From contig CAMTOV010000005.1 in the NCBI GenBank assembly GCA_947074235.1, positions 1 to 46,625 on the forward strand: a stretch of DNA of 46,625 nucleotides, in the 5' to 3' direction. The position numbers were made by a program, and so were the translations under genes. The stretch is from an uncultured Bacteroides sp. (GTDB lineage Bacteria; Bacteroidota; Bacteroidia; Bacteroidales; Bacteroidaceae). The notes beneath the pieces were generated by a model, which worked only from the letters and a program-made list of their open reading frames with translations, was not told the origin of the DNA and made no database searches. This document shows, piece by piece, positions 10,804 to 18,844 of the stretch; within the stretch, counting starts at the first letter, position 1, and every line of letters starts with the position of its first letter.

Positions 10804-11822
10804 TGTTGTTCAATCGTTACATTTACATTACCAGATACATCAAATAGATCAATCCCATCACCATCTATATGTCCCAAGTTTACCAACTGACTGTTTCCAT
10901 TGACAACTTTATAAAAGATAGCAACATTACCCCAAGGCACATAGAGGTCTATATCGCCACGTTGTGGATTGCTATGCCCCAGAGTTGTCCCTTGTGTGGT
11001 TAGCGTGGGTGAGAAAGTGTATATCTTTTCGGCATTTGCGTAGTCGGTCATTGTGATTGTGAGTGGTAGTCGAGAGAGAAAGTCACGAGTAGTGGGATTA
11101 TCCACCATAGTAGCCGTTGCACTTCTATCACCCACCGTCAGTTTTATCTTCATAGAATTACTATTTGGTTGCTCTTTTTCGGTACCAATAGTTGATAGCC
11201 ACTCTGCTACACGACTCTGCATTTGCGAAATAGTGCTCGATGTAAAGTGTAAGGTTGGGGTAAATATAGACTCCGCACAGAGCCTTTGAGCCTCACTTAC
11301 AGAGGTTGAGATGCCGCTACTACCACTCGTCGCAAATAGGGCTATACTTTTACCTTTAAGCTTCTCAGCGTGCCGATGCAAAAACGTTTGCATCGGCGTA
11401 GCCATGTGCCCATACCAAATAGGGTAACCTACAAATATCATGTCATAGTTATCAAAGCTATCAACAGACGTTTTGATGGAAGGATAATTACCCTGTTCTA
11501 TTTCTTGTTGTTCTCTTTGAGCACGAGTAAGCATTGCATTATAGTCACTCTCGTATGCGATAGTGGGTTCTACTTCCAAAATATCACAATCAAGAGATGA
11601 TTGAATCAATTGAGCCACGCTTTCGGTGTTACCGCTTCGCGAAGCATAGAGCACAAGGTAACGACCATTGCCACCTAATGGGGGCTGATCATTATCTTCA
11701 TTATCATCTTCATTGCCACCAGTTTGTTCGTTGTCGGTAGGTAGCTCTATGTCATCAGACTTACTACAAGCGCTAATGCTCATAGTAAGTAGCATCAATA
11801 GTGATAAAAGCAGCTTACTCAT
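10800..11822 (-). CDS. Flavodoxin/cyclophilin-like fusion lipoprotein
   Basis: The 340-residue protein has lipobox ISAC (Cys19) and then a Gly/Asp/Glu-rich linker (about 22-52). A flavodoxin domain follows (about 53-215), with the FMN phosphate loop YASRSGNTESVA and the aromatic flavin segment YPIWYGHMATP. From about residue 225 a cyclophilin-like domain follows, starting with MKIKLTVGDRSATATM. Both domains would sit outside the cytoplasm on a lipid anchor. The start lies eight bases after the alcohol dehydrogenase gene. The stop overlaps the next gene by four bases. A periplasmic flavoprotein next to an FMN-type reductase suggests a shared electron-transfer task, which is inference. Confidence 0.85.
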   Translation of the reverse strand: MSKLLLSLLMLLTMSISACSKSDDIELPTDNEQTGGNEDDNEDNDQPPLGGNGRYLVLYASRSGNTESVAQLIQSSLDCDILEVEPTIAYESDYNAMLTRAQREQQEIEQGNYPSIKTSVDSFDNYDMIFVGYPIWYGHMATPMQTFLHRHAEKLKGKSIALFATSGSSGISTSVSEAQRLCAESIFTPTLHFTSSTISQMQSRVAEWLSTIGTEKEQPNSNSMKIKLTVGDRSATATMVDNPTTRDFLSRLPLTITMTDYANAEKIYTFSPTLTTQGTTLGHSNPQRGDIDLYVPWGNVAIFYKVVNGNSQLVNLGHIDGDGIDLFDVSGNVNVTIEQQ

Positions 11823-11830
11823 GATTTTCT

Positions 11831-13012
11831 TTATTTATAAGAGTCTTTGTAGATATTCACTATATCTTCATCGCTTAATTCGGCACGGTCGCTGCTAAAC
11901 ATTATCCCCATCACCTCGCGCGTGTTGCGCATGAACTTTTCAAACTCGTCTTCGGTGATGCCGTAGTCCGACATTTTCAAATCTGCCACCCCACAAGCCT
12001 CTTGCAATGCAACAAGTGCTGTAATAAAATCTTCTGGTTTAGTAGCCTCTGTCATACCCATAGCTTGAGCCATACGTATAAAACGCTCATCACATGCATG
12101 ACTCTTTACGAAAAACTCCATATAGGCTTTGCTTATCATAATCAGTCCTGCACCGTGTGGCAAGTTTTGGTGATATGCCGAAAGTGCGTGCTCCAAACCA
12201 TGTTGGCTGGTGATAAGAGTTAAACACATCACTGCACCCGATAGAGAGTTTCCAAAAGCAACTCGCGTTCTAGCCTCTATATCGTTACCTTCTTTTACGG
12301 CAATAGGAAGATATTTAGCAATATTCTCGATTGCAGCAAGTGCATACATATCACTCATCAAGTTGGCTCCTTTGGCAATGTATCCTTCAATACTATGAAA
12401 CAATGCATCAAATCCTTGATAAGCTGTAAAGTGCGGAGGTACTGAGAGCATTAACTCGGGATCTACAATTGAAATGACAGGAAACAGTGCTGGGTGCATG
12501 ATAAACGATTTCTCGAAAGTATCTTCTTTGGTAATAACACCCGCACTATCCATTTCAGAGCCTGTGCCAGCTGTTGTTGTAATAGCAATAATAGGAAGTG
12601 GTTTCTCAGCAATAGTTTGTCCCTTGCCTGTACCTATCATTACATAATCCCACAACTCTCCACTGTTGGTTGCCATCACAGCAATTGCTTTTGAGGCATC
12701 CATTACGCTACCACCACCAAGGGCTACAATGAAATCGCAACCATTCTCGCGAGCCGCTTTTGCTCCAGCCTCTACGTTGCTTACGGTTGGATTTGGTTCT
12801 ATACCATTAAACACCACATACTCAACACCCGCTTTCGACAGTTGCTCTTCAGTGCGAGCCAAATATCCATTAGAGATGGTAGATTTACCATTAGAGATAA
12901 TAATCAACCCCTTTTTACCGGGCATTTGTTGTTGGCTTAGTTGGTTTAACACTCCCGCACCAAACAGGCAGTTGGTAGGGATATACATCTGATAATTTAG
13001 ATTAGTTTTCAT
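11831..13012 (-). CDS. Iron-containing alcohol dehydrogenase
   Basis: This group III alcohol dehydrogenase has 393 residues. The nucleotide-binding loop GGGSVMDASKA lies near residue 100. The likely metal ligands are Asp202 and His206 (FDALFH), His271, and His286 (NLPHG). It has no signal peptide. It is the first gene of the minus-strand redox operon and is transcribed away from the AraC regulator. The combination AraC regulator, iron alcohol dehydrogenase and aldo/keto reductase recalls the E. coli yqhC-yqhD-dkgA aldehyde-detoxification locus. That comparison is an analogy, not shown orthology. Confidence 0.92.
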   Translation of the reverse strand: MKTNLNYQMYIPTNCLFGAGVLNQLSQQQMPGKKGLIIISNGKSTISNGYLARTEEQLSKAGVEYVVFNGIEPNPTVSNVEAGAKAARENGCDFIVALGGGSVMDASKAIAVMATNSGELWDYVMIGTGKGQTIAEKPLPIIAITTTAGTGSEMDSAGVITKEDTFEKSFIMHPALFPVISIVDPELMLSVPPHFTAYQGFDALFHSIEGYIAKGANLMSDMYALAAIENIAKYLPIAVKEGNDIEARTRVAFGNSLSGAVMCLTLITSQHGLEHALSAYHQNLPHGAGLIMISKAYMEFFVKSHACDERFIRMAQAMGMTEATKPEDFITALVALQEACGVADLKMSDYGITEDEFEKFMRNTREVMGIMFSSDRAELSDEDIVNIYKDSYK

Positions 13013-13042
13013 TGTCTATACTTTAAATGATTTATTCTAAAG

Positions 13043-13154
13043 CAAAGTTACCTTGATATGATAAAGAGGATGTATACATATTACGGATAGTTGTAACCAT
13101 TTTCCGCTTTCTTGCTGTTATTCATATATTTATGAATTAATAGGATTATATTTG
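13043..13154. promoter_or_regulatory. Divergent promoter region of the redox operon and its AraC regulator
   Basis: On the minus strand TAACTTTG (13050-13043) is a -7 box for the alcohol dehydrogenase operon. On the plus strand TATATTTG (13147-13154) is one for the AraC gene. Clear -33 boxes are not seen. Between them lie two dyads: the palindrome ATGTATACAT at 13070-13079, and ATTCATA/TATGAAT (13120-13126 and 13131-13137). Both could be operator sites of the neighbouring regulator. Confidence 0.55.
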
Positions 13155-13175
13155 TTTGAAAAATAGATTCATATC

Positions 13176-14072
13176 ATGAAAGAGATTATAAATATAAACT
13201 GCGTAGACGACTATAATAAACTGTTTGGATTGGAAACATTGCATCCATTGGTCAGTGTAGTCGATCTCTCAAAAGCCACTATAATACCCGAACACATTCA
13301 AGTTAATTATGGTATATATGCTCTATTCTTAAAAGATACCAAGTGTGGAGATATTCGCTATGGACGAAAGATGTACGACTATCGTGAAGGTACTATTGTA
13401 AGTTTTGCTCCCGGACAAGTTAGTGAAGTTGAGTTACTCAAGAATGTTGAGTTGTCGGCATTAGGTATATTATTTCATCCCGATTTAATACGCGGCACAG
13501 CGCTTGGTGCTGAAATAAAGCAATACTCTTTCTTCTCTTACGAATCGGCTGAGGCCTTGCATACTTCCGAAAGAGAGAAGGCTACGATTATGGAATGTTT
13601 TCATAAGATTCAGTTGGAGGTGGAGCATCCTGTAGATAAACATACTAAGCGTTTGATATCTCGCAATATTGAGCTTTTGCTAGACTATTGCCTTCGTTTT
13701 TACGAGCGTCAATTTATCACTCGCTCCGATGCTGATAATGAGATTCTTACTAAGTTTGAGAGGTTGTTGAATGAATACTTCGAACAGAATAAACAGCAAG
13801 ACAAAGGTATTCCTACGGTTAAGTATTTTGCAGATGAGATATGCCTATCACCCAACTATTTTGGAGATTACATTAAAAAGGCTACTGGTAGAACGGCGCA
13901 AGACTATATTCAGAGTAAGGTGATTGAGTTGGCAAAAGAGAAAATTCTTTCAACCAATTTATCTGTAAGTCAAATAGCCTATGAATTGGGTTATCAATAC
14001 CCACAGCACTTTTCTAGAGTGTTTAAGAGTGGTGTAGGTATGACCCCAAATCAGTATAGAGCTGCAAATTAA
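13176..14072 (+). CDS. AraC-family transcriptional regulator
   Basis: The protein has 298 residues. Residues 1-190 resemble an AraC N-terminal sensing domain of cupin type. Residues about 200-298 form the double helix-turn-helix: VKYFADEICLSPNYFGDYIK and later VSQIAYELGYQYPQHFSRVFK, closing with the usual GMTPNQYR. It is divergent from the five-gene redox operon with only 163 bases between the starts, so control of that operon is the simplest hypothesis. The ligand is unknown. Confidence 0.9.
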   Translation: MKEIININCVDDYNKLFGLETLHPLVSVVDLSKATIIPEHIQVNYGIYALFLKDTKCGDIRYGRKMYDYREGTIVSFAPGQVSEVELLKNVELSALGILFHPDLIRGTALGAEIKQYSFFSYESAEALHTSEREKATIMECFHKIQLEVEHPVDKHTKRLISRNIELLLDYCLRFYERQFITRSDADNEILTKFERLLNEYFEQNKQQDKGIPTVKYFADEICLSPNYFGDYIKKATGRTAQDYIQSKVIELAKEKILSTNLSVSQIAYELGYQYPQHFSRVFKSGVGMTPNQYRAAN

Positions 14073-14101
14073 AAACGAAAAGCGTATTTTTTGCCAACTT
14101 C

Positions 14102-14189
14102 TTGTCAAGATGTAGGCACAGTTTTGCCACTGTACAGGCAAGGTCTTGCCAATAAGTAGGCAACATCTTGCCACTGTACAGGCAAGAAC
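14102..14189. repeat. Four tandem 22-bp units, each a TTGCC-N8-GGCAA dyad
   Basis: TTGYCA begins at 14102, 14124, 14146 and 14168, and GGCA at 14115, 14137, 14159 and 14181, both with an exact 22-bp period. Units 2 and 4 share 19 identical bases. In three units the outer bases form an inverted repeat, TTGCC and GGCAA, around eight bases. Another TTGCCA lies 11 bases before the array at 14091. The array fills the space between the 3' ends of two convergent genes. Confidence 0.85.
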
Positions 14190-14190
14190 T

Positions 14191-14625
14191 CTACCATTGA
14201 TATTTCAAAACGTATTCATCAAACTCTTGAATGATATTAGCACCATTCAACTTTGCTATTTGCAAAACTTTTTGTTGTTCACTAGGCGAAAGTAAACGCT
14301 CGCCCTTGCGCATTCTATAATAAGTGCGGCTGCTAAAGTGCTCTTTCAATGATTTTACAAAACCTTTCATTTGTTTGTGTGGCATGTCATTCAACATGCT
14401 CATCATTCCTTTGGCATACTTCACCTTTGTATTAGAATTGTAATAACTGCATTCTCCTTCTATTTTGGCAAGCATTTTAGGATTGAGATAAACACAAGAT
14501 TCGTATGTGTCCGAGAAATTTTGTTCGGCTAATTGGTGAAGACACGTATTGGCTTTGCTGCAAGTGCTATTGCTGCAAAGTGGATACTCAAAAGGAATTT
14601 GAGATGATTCGATAAGTTGAGTCAT
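14191..14625 (-). CDS. Hypothetical protein with N-terminal cysteine cluster (DUF6078-like)
   Basis: This 144-residue cytoplasmic protein begins with a cysteine-rich segment: C17, C22 and C28, then C44. A basic C-terminal half contains TYYRMRKGERLLSPSEQQ. It resembles the small Bacteroidales family that I recall as DUF6078; this is from memory and not checked. The cysteines could bind zinc. It has its own -7 box TACTTTTG on the minus strand (14696-14689). Its stop lies two bases from the 22-bp repeat array. Confidence 0.75.
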   Translation of the reverse strand: MTQLIESSQIPFEYPLCSNSTCSKANTCLHQLAEQNFSDTYESCVYLNPKMLAKIEGECSYYNSNTKVKYAKGMMSMLNDMPHKQMKGFVKSLKEHFSSRTYYRMRKGERLLSPSEQQKVLQIAKLNGANIIQEFDEYVLKYQW

Positions 14626-14723
14626 GATTTTAATTTATGATGGTGATTTACTTTGTTTTGTTCTCTATTACAACCATGTTGCGGATTACAAAAGTACGTT
14701 GATTTTATAATATATGTCCAATA

Positions 14724-14756
14724 TTTGCAAAAATTAAAAATTAGTTTCTACTTTTG
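14724..14756 (+). promoter_or_regulatory. Promoter of the envelope glycosyltransferase operon
   Basis: TTTG at 14724-14727 and TACTTTTG at 14749-14756 are separated by 21 bases. The ATG of the first gene follows at 14811. Confidence 0.65.
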
Positions 14757-14810
14757 TAAGTCATACTTTATAACTTTGATATAGTATGCCCAGATTTAAT
14801 GCATTAAATA

Positions 14811-15545
14811 ATGAATAAAACGAGTAAGTATCAATTTACGATTGTTGTTCCCGTTTACAACGAGGAAGATAATATATATTCTTTAGAGGAGAAGCTGAGT
14901 GCTTTTTTACCTCAATCTATCTATTCCACCTGTGTGCTTTTTGTAAACGATGGTTCTAGCGATAAAAGCAGTGAGCGAATAATAGATGTATGTAGTCGCA
15001 ATAAAGACTTTTTCTATATCGATTTGGCCAAAAATTCAGGATTAAGTGCAGCCATGAAAGCTGGTATAGATATGGCACAATCGCCTTATGTGGGTTATAT
15101 GGATGCCGATTTGCAAACTACACCCGAAGATTTCAATTTGTTGCTGGCAGATATAAAAGATCATGAATTGGTGATGGGGATTCGTGCCAATCGCAAAGAC
15201 TCAGGTTTCAAGAAAGTGCAATCAAAGATAGCCAACGGTTTCCGCAGAATGATGACCAATGACAATGTGCAAGATACAGGTTGTCCGTTGAAGGTGCTTC
15301 ATACAGATTGTGCTAAGAAGATACCATTCTTTACAGGTATGCATCGCTTTATGCCTGCATTGGTTATGCTACAAGAGGGTAAGATAAAGCAAATACCCGT
15401 GCGTCACTTCCCCCGTGTGGCAGGAGAGTCTAAATATCACTTGTGGAACAGGCTGGTAGCTCCTTTTGTAGATTGCTTCGCTTATCGCTGGATGCGCAAA
15501 AGATATATTAATTACCAAATAGGCAACAGTAATATTGAGTCTTGA
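14811..15545 (+). CDS. DPM1-like family 2 glycosyltransferase (polyprenyl-phosphate sugar synthase)
   Basis: The 244-residue GT2 enzyme has the GT-A start FTIVVPVYNEEDNI, the nucleotide-binding FVNDGSSDKS, and the metal site YMDADLQTTPED. It lacks the C-terminal membrane helices of ArnC, so it resembles dolichol-phosphate mannose synthase (DPM1) type enzymes. The expected reaction moves a sugar from a nucleotide sugar to a polyprenyl phosphate at the inner membrane. The stop overlaps the next gene by four bases. With the downstream GT39 and epimerase, the product is probably the donor for a periplasmic sugar transfer. Confidence 0.87.
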   Translation: MNKTSKYQFTIVVPVYNEEDNIYSLEEKLSAFLPQSIYSTCVLFVNDGSSDKSSERIIDVCSRNKDFFYIDLAKNSGLSAAMKAGIDMAQSPYVGYMDADLQTTPEDFNLLLADIKDHELVMGIRANRKDSGFKKVQSKIANGFRRMMTNDNVQDTGCPLKVLHTDCAKKIPFFTGMHRFMPALVMLQEGKIKQIPVRHFPRVAGESKYHLWNRLVAPFVDCFAYRWMRKRYINYQIGNSNIES

Positions 15546-16192
15546 TGGGAGGAGGTAATTATTTAATTTATGTCGTTGGTTTTTTAGCTCAGGCTTTTTT
15601 TTCTGCACGTATCTTGTGCCAATGGATTTTGTCGGAGCGAGCCAAACAGGTAGTTTCACCTTCTATTTTTTGGATATTAAGTATTGCTGGTTCTTATTTG
15701 TTGTGCCTATATGGGTGGATGCGCAATGACTTTGCTATCATTTTGGGTCAGTTTATTTCGTATTATATCTATTTGTGGAATCTTAAGGAGAAGGGAATTT
15801 GGGTAAAGATACCTATGCTGTTTAAAGCATTTTTAATGCTCACGCCGGTAATAGCTGGTGGGTTTGCACTCAATGATTTCCCCAACTTTATTAATAATTT
15901 TTTCCGTAGCCAACATTTACCAATGTGGTTAATAGTTTTTGGCTCAGTTGGTCAGATTGTATTTACACTGCGTTTTATATATCAATGGTATTACTCTTAT
16001 CGACACAATGAATCATTGCTACCGGCAGGATTCTGGATTATCAGCTTGACAGGCTCTTTCATTATAATTGCCTACGGTATTATTCGCTTAGACCCGGTGT
16101 TAATACTTGGTCAATCGGTAGGGTTTATAGCCTACACACGCAACTTAATTATTGGTTATCGCCATGCTAAAACAGTAAGACATGAAGAATAG
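15542..16192 (+). CDS. Tandem LAB_N (lipid A biosynthesis N-terminal domain) membrane protein
   Basis: The 216 residues consist of two homologous membrane units (about 5-85 and 118-200). They share G-x2-x-Q-x2-F, R-x3-QW, FWI-x-S, GS, YG-x2-R-x-D and ILGQ, ending in a Y-x2-NL motif. The units match the LAB_N domain. Each has about three helices, a layout I associate with SWEET/PQ-loop-like half transporters. Catalytic lipid A synthase domains are absent. It overlaps the glycosyltransferase gene by four bases and the GT39 gene by eleven. A role in presenting or flipping the lipid-linked sugar is an inference from this context. Confidence 0.82.
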   Translation: MMGGGNYLIYVVGFLAQAFFSARILCQWILSERAKQVVSPSIFWILSIAGSYLLCLYGWMRNDFAIILGQFISYYIYLWNLKEKGIWVKIPMLFKAFLMLTPVIAGGFALNDFPNFINNFFRSQHLPMWLIVFGSVGQIVFTLRFIYQWYYSYRHNESLLPAGFWIISLTGSFIIIAYGIIRLDPVLILGQSVGFIAYTRNLIIGYRHAKTVRHEE

Positions 16193-17729
16193 TTATTGGT
16201 GGATTGGTTTCTTTATTGCCGTGTTGCCGGCCATTATCTTTCGCGACTATACTCCCGACAATGAGTTGCGCTATTTGAGTATAGCCGATGAGGCTTTGCG
16301 TGATGGGCACTTCTTTGCCTTCTATAATCAAGGCATAGCTTATGCCGATAAACCGCCCTTGTATCTATGGATAGTAATGCTGGGTAAATGGCTATTTGGC
16401 AATCATTATATGTGGTTCTTGTCTCTGTTCTCCATTGTCCCGGCATTGGTTATTGTTAATACGATGGACAAGTGGGTAGGCAATCAGCTGACCATGGTAA
16501 ATAGAACTACCGCCCGTTTGATGCTGATGACTTCCGGCCTGTTTATAGGGTTGGCTCTCACGCTGCGCATGGATATGTTGATGTGTATGTTTATCACGCT
16601 ATCGCTTTATACTTTTTATAAGATGCGAAAAGGGTGGGGGAATAAAAAGGCAAATTCCTGGCTTTTTCCGATATATGTGTTTTTGGCTATCTTCTCTAAA
16701 GGGCCGGTTGGTATTCTTGTTCCGCTACTTTCTATTGCCGTATTTTTGGCTATATCGGGCGAATTCAGAAGCTTTGGTCGATACTGGGGATGGAAAACAT
16801 GGGGCGTATTATTAGGACTATGTTCACTCTGGTTTTTGGCGGTTTATCTAGAAGGCGGGGAGCCATATCTCAACAACCTGCTGTTTAATCAAACGGTGAA
16901 CCGTGCGGTCGATTCATTCCATCATAAAGCACCGTTCTATTATTACGGTATCGCAATTTGGTACTCTTTAGCTCCCTGGTCATTACTGATTGTTGGAGTT
17001 ATAATCTTTGCTACCGGAAAGTACATTGTAACCGATTTGGAGCGTTTCTTTATAACAATTGCCATCACTACCTTTGTGATGCTTTCTATCATTAGTTCAA
17101 AAATTGCAGTTTATCTAGCTCCTACCTTTTGCTTCTTTGTCTATTGGGCCATGTTGGTACTTTCGCGCATGAAGTGGAGTCGCTGGTTAGCACTTTCTAT
17201 TGCTATACCTGCTTTGATTTTCAGCTGTTCTTTAGTGGCTTTTATCGTATTGGTACAAACAGGCGAGTTGGCTATGTACAGTCATTGGTCAATTTATGTG
17301 GGTGCTACTTTCTTGATGCTTAGCGGCATCTTGGCATTGTGGTTTTTATATCGCTTCAAGCATATCAACAATGCTATTAATAGTATGGCTATGGGCATGC
17401 TGTGCATTGTGTTCTTTGCAGGATTTTCTTTTCCATCCATCAATGAAGAAATTGGTTTTGAGAGTGTGTGCAAGCAAGCTGCAATCATGGCCGAGAAAAA
17501 TGAAACGACCACTTTCTATACATACGGCATTCGTCGTCCCGATAGCATGGATGTGTTTCTTCATCACGATGTGCTGAAGGTGGAGGTTGAAGATGTGTTG
17601 AATGATGAATATGCAGATGCGGTTTTGATTATTACCGATAGAAGGTTGAAAGATAATGAACCTTTGCAAGAATATATATCGACTAAACAAACTAATAGGG
17701 TAGGGAAGTATATTATTGTAGCGTTATAA
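16182..17729 (+). CDS. ArnT-like GT39 family glycosyltransferase
   Basis: This 515-residue integral membrane protein has about ten to twelve helices. The first periplasmic loop holds the family motif: acidic residues in TPDNELRY and then YADKPPLYLW, as in ArnT and protein O-mannosyltransferases. A soluble C-terminal stretch of about 90 residues follows the last helix. Such enzymes move a sugar from a polyprenyl phosphate to lipid A or another acceptor on the periplasmic face. It is the third gene of the operon, with an 11-base overlap upstream. The sugar and acceptor are not shown by sequence. Confidence 0.88.
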   Translation: MKNSYWWIGFFIAVLPAIIFRDYTPDNELRYLSIADEALRDGHFFAFYNQGIAYADKPPLYLWIVMLGKWLFGNHYMWFLSLFSIVPALVIVNTMDKWVGNQLTMVNRTTARLMLMTSGLFIGLALTLRMDMLMCMFITLSLYTFYKMRKGWGNKKANSWLFPIYVFLAIFSKGPVGILVPLLSIAVFLAISGEFRSFGRYWGWKTWGVLLGLCSLWFLAVYLEGGEPYLNNLLFNQTVNRAVDSFHHKAPFYYYGIAIWYSLAPWSLLIVGVIIFATGKYIVTDLERFFITIAITTFVMLSIISSKIAVYLAPTFCFFVYWAMLVLSRMKWSRWLALSIAIPALIFSCSLVAFIVLVQTGELAMYSHWSIYVGATFLMLSGILALWFLYRFKHINNAINSMAMGMLCIVFFAGFSFPSINEEIGFESVCKQAAIMAEKNETTTFYTYGIRRPDSMDVFLHHDVLKVEVEDVLNDEYADAVLIITDRRLKDNEPLQEYISTKQTNRVGKYIIVAL

Positions 17730-17747
17730 CTAAATTAGGTAGACTAG

Positions 17748-18755
17748 ATGAAAGTATTAGTAACAGGAGCGGCCGGTTTTATTGGTATGTACACAGTGCA
17801 AGCCATGATAAAACAAGGACATCATGTGGTAGGCATGGATAATCTGAATGATTATTATATGATGCAATTGAAATATGACCGCCTGGTGCAATGTGGCATT
17901 GCTTATCAACAGTGTGAAGATGGTGTTTTGATTCAAAGTACTACTTATTCTGATTATCGCTTTGTGAAATTAGACTTAACTGACCAACCACGTTTGACAT
18001 CGCTCTTTGCTGACGAGAAGTTTGATATTGTAATCAACTTGGCAGGCCAAGCTGGTGTGCGCTATTCTATAGAGAACCCTTACGCATACGCACAATCCAA
18101 TTTGATAGGCTTTTTAAATCTATTAGAGAACTGTCGCCATTATCCGGTGAAGCATTTTGTGTATGCTAGTTCGAGCAGTGTATATGGTATGAACGAAAAG
18201 ATACCCTACTCGGAAGATGATAAAACAGATTCACCTGTAAGCCTATATGCTGCTACCAAGAAATCGAACGAATTGATGGCTCACGCTTATAGTAAGCTTT
18301 ATAAAATACCAACTACCGGTATGCGTTTTTTTACAGTTTATGGACCATGGGGCAGACCCGATATGGCGCCTTTCTTATTTATGACCTCTATTCTTAAAGG
18401 TGAACCAATTAAGGTGTTCAATCATGGACATATGAAACGAGACTTTACCTATGTTGATGATATTGTGGAGGGTGTTGTGAAGATAGCCAACCATGCACCA
18501 ACAGGTGAAATTCCATTCTATATCTATAATATAGGCAATTCACACCCTGTCGATTTGATGGACTTCATTAAGGTAATAGAGAATACTTCCGGCAAAGAGG
18601 CTATCTTAAATATGATGGATATGCAACCCGGTGATGTGACATGTACTTATGCAGACACTTCTCGTCTTGAAAAGGATTTCGATTATAAACCTTCTACATC
18701 AATAGAGGCTGGTATTAAACGCTTTTATGATTGGTATATTCAGTATATGAAATAA
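17748..18755 (+). CDS. NAD-dependent epimerase, UDP-glucuronate 4-epimerase type
   Basis: This 335-residue extended short-chain dehydrogenase has the NAD loop GAAGFIG (residues 7-13) and the active-site YxxxK at Tyr167 and Lys171, with the Ser run at 141-144. The segment GMRFFTVYGPWGRPDMAPFLF is typical of UDP-glucuronate 4-epimerases rather than GalE. It would make UDP-galacturonate, which fits as the sugar donor for the DPM1-like enzyme two genes upstream. Distinguishing this from dTDP- or UDP-hexose enzymes needs an alignment. It is the last gene of the operon, 18 bases after the GT39 gene. Confidence 0.88.
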   Translation: MKVLVTGAAGFIGMYTVQAMIKQGHHVVGMDNLNDYYMMQLKYDRLVQCGIAYQQCEDGVLIQSTTYSDYRFVKLDLTDQPRLTSLFADEKFDIVINLAGQAGVRYSIENPYAYAQSNLIGFLNLLENCRHYPVKHFVYASSSSVYGMNEKIPYSEDDKTDSPVSLYAATKKSNELMAHAYSKLYKIPTTGMRFFTVYGPWGRPDMAPFLFMTSILKGEPIKVFNHGHMKRDFTYVDDIVEGVVKIANHAPTGEIPFYIYNIGNSHPVDLMDFIKVIENTSGKEAILNMMDMQPGDVTCTYADTSRLEKDFDYKPSTSIEAGIKRFYDWYIQYMK

Positions 18756-18810
18756 TGATGAGCTGATTAAAAGCGATATTATTTCATTATTTCTATTGAT
18801 ATTGCAAAAT

Positions 18811-18830
18811 TATAAGGTCCTTACCTTATA
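18811..18830. terminator. Possible shared terminator hairpin between convergent envelope operons
   Basis: A perfect 8-bp stem, TATAAGGT with ACCTTATA, has a CCTT loop. It lies between the epimerase stop and the end of the minus-strand phosphatase. The T-runs on both sides are short (four to five), so its strength is uncertain. Confidence 0.45.
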
Positions 18831-18844
18831 AAAATACGCTTCTT

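Noticed and set aside
14102..14189. CRISPR array
   Set aside because: The 22-bp period leaves no room for spacers of 30 bp or more, no cas genes are near, and the variable parts are internal to a dyad. The same holds for 37696-37769.
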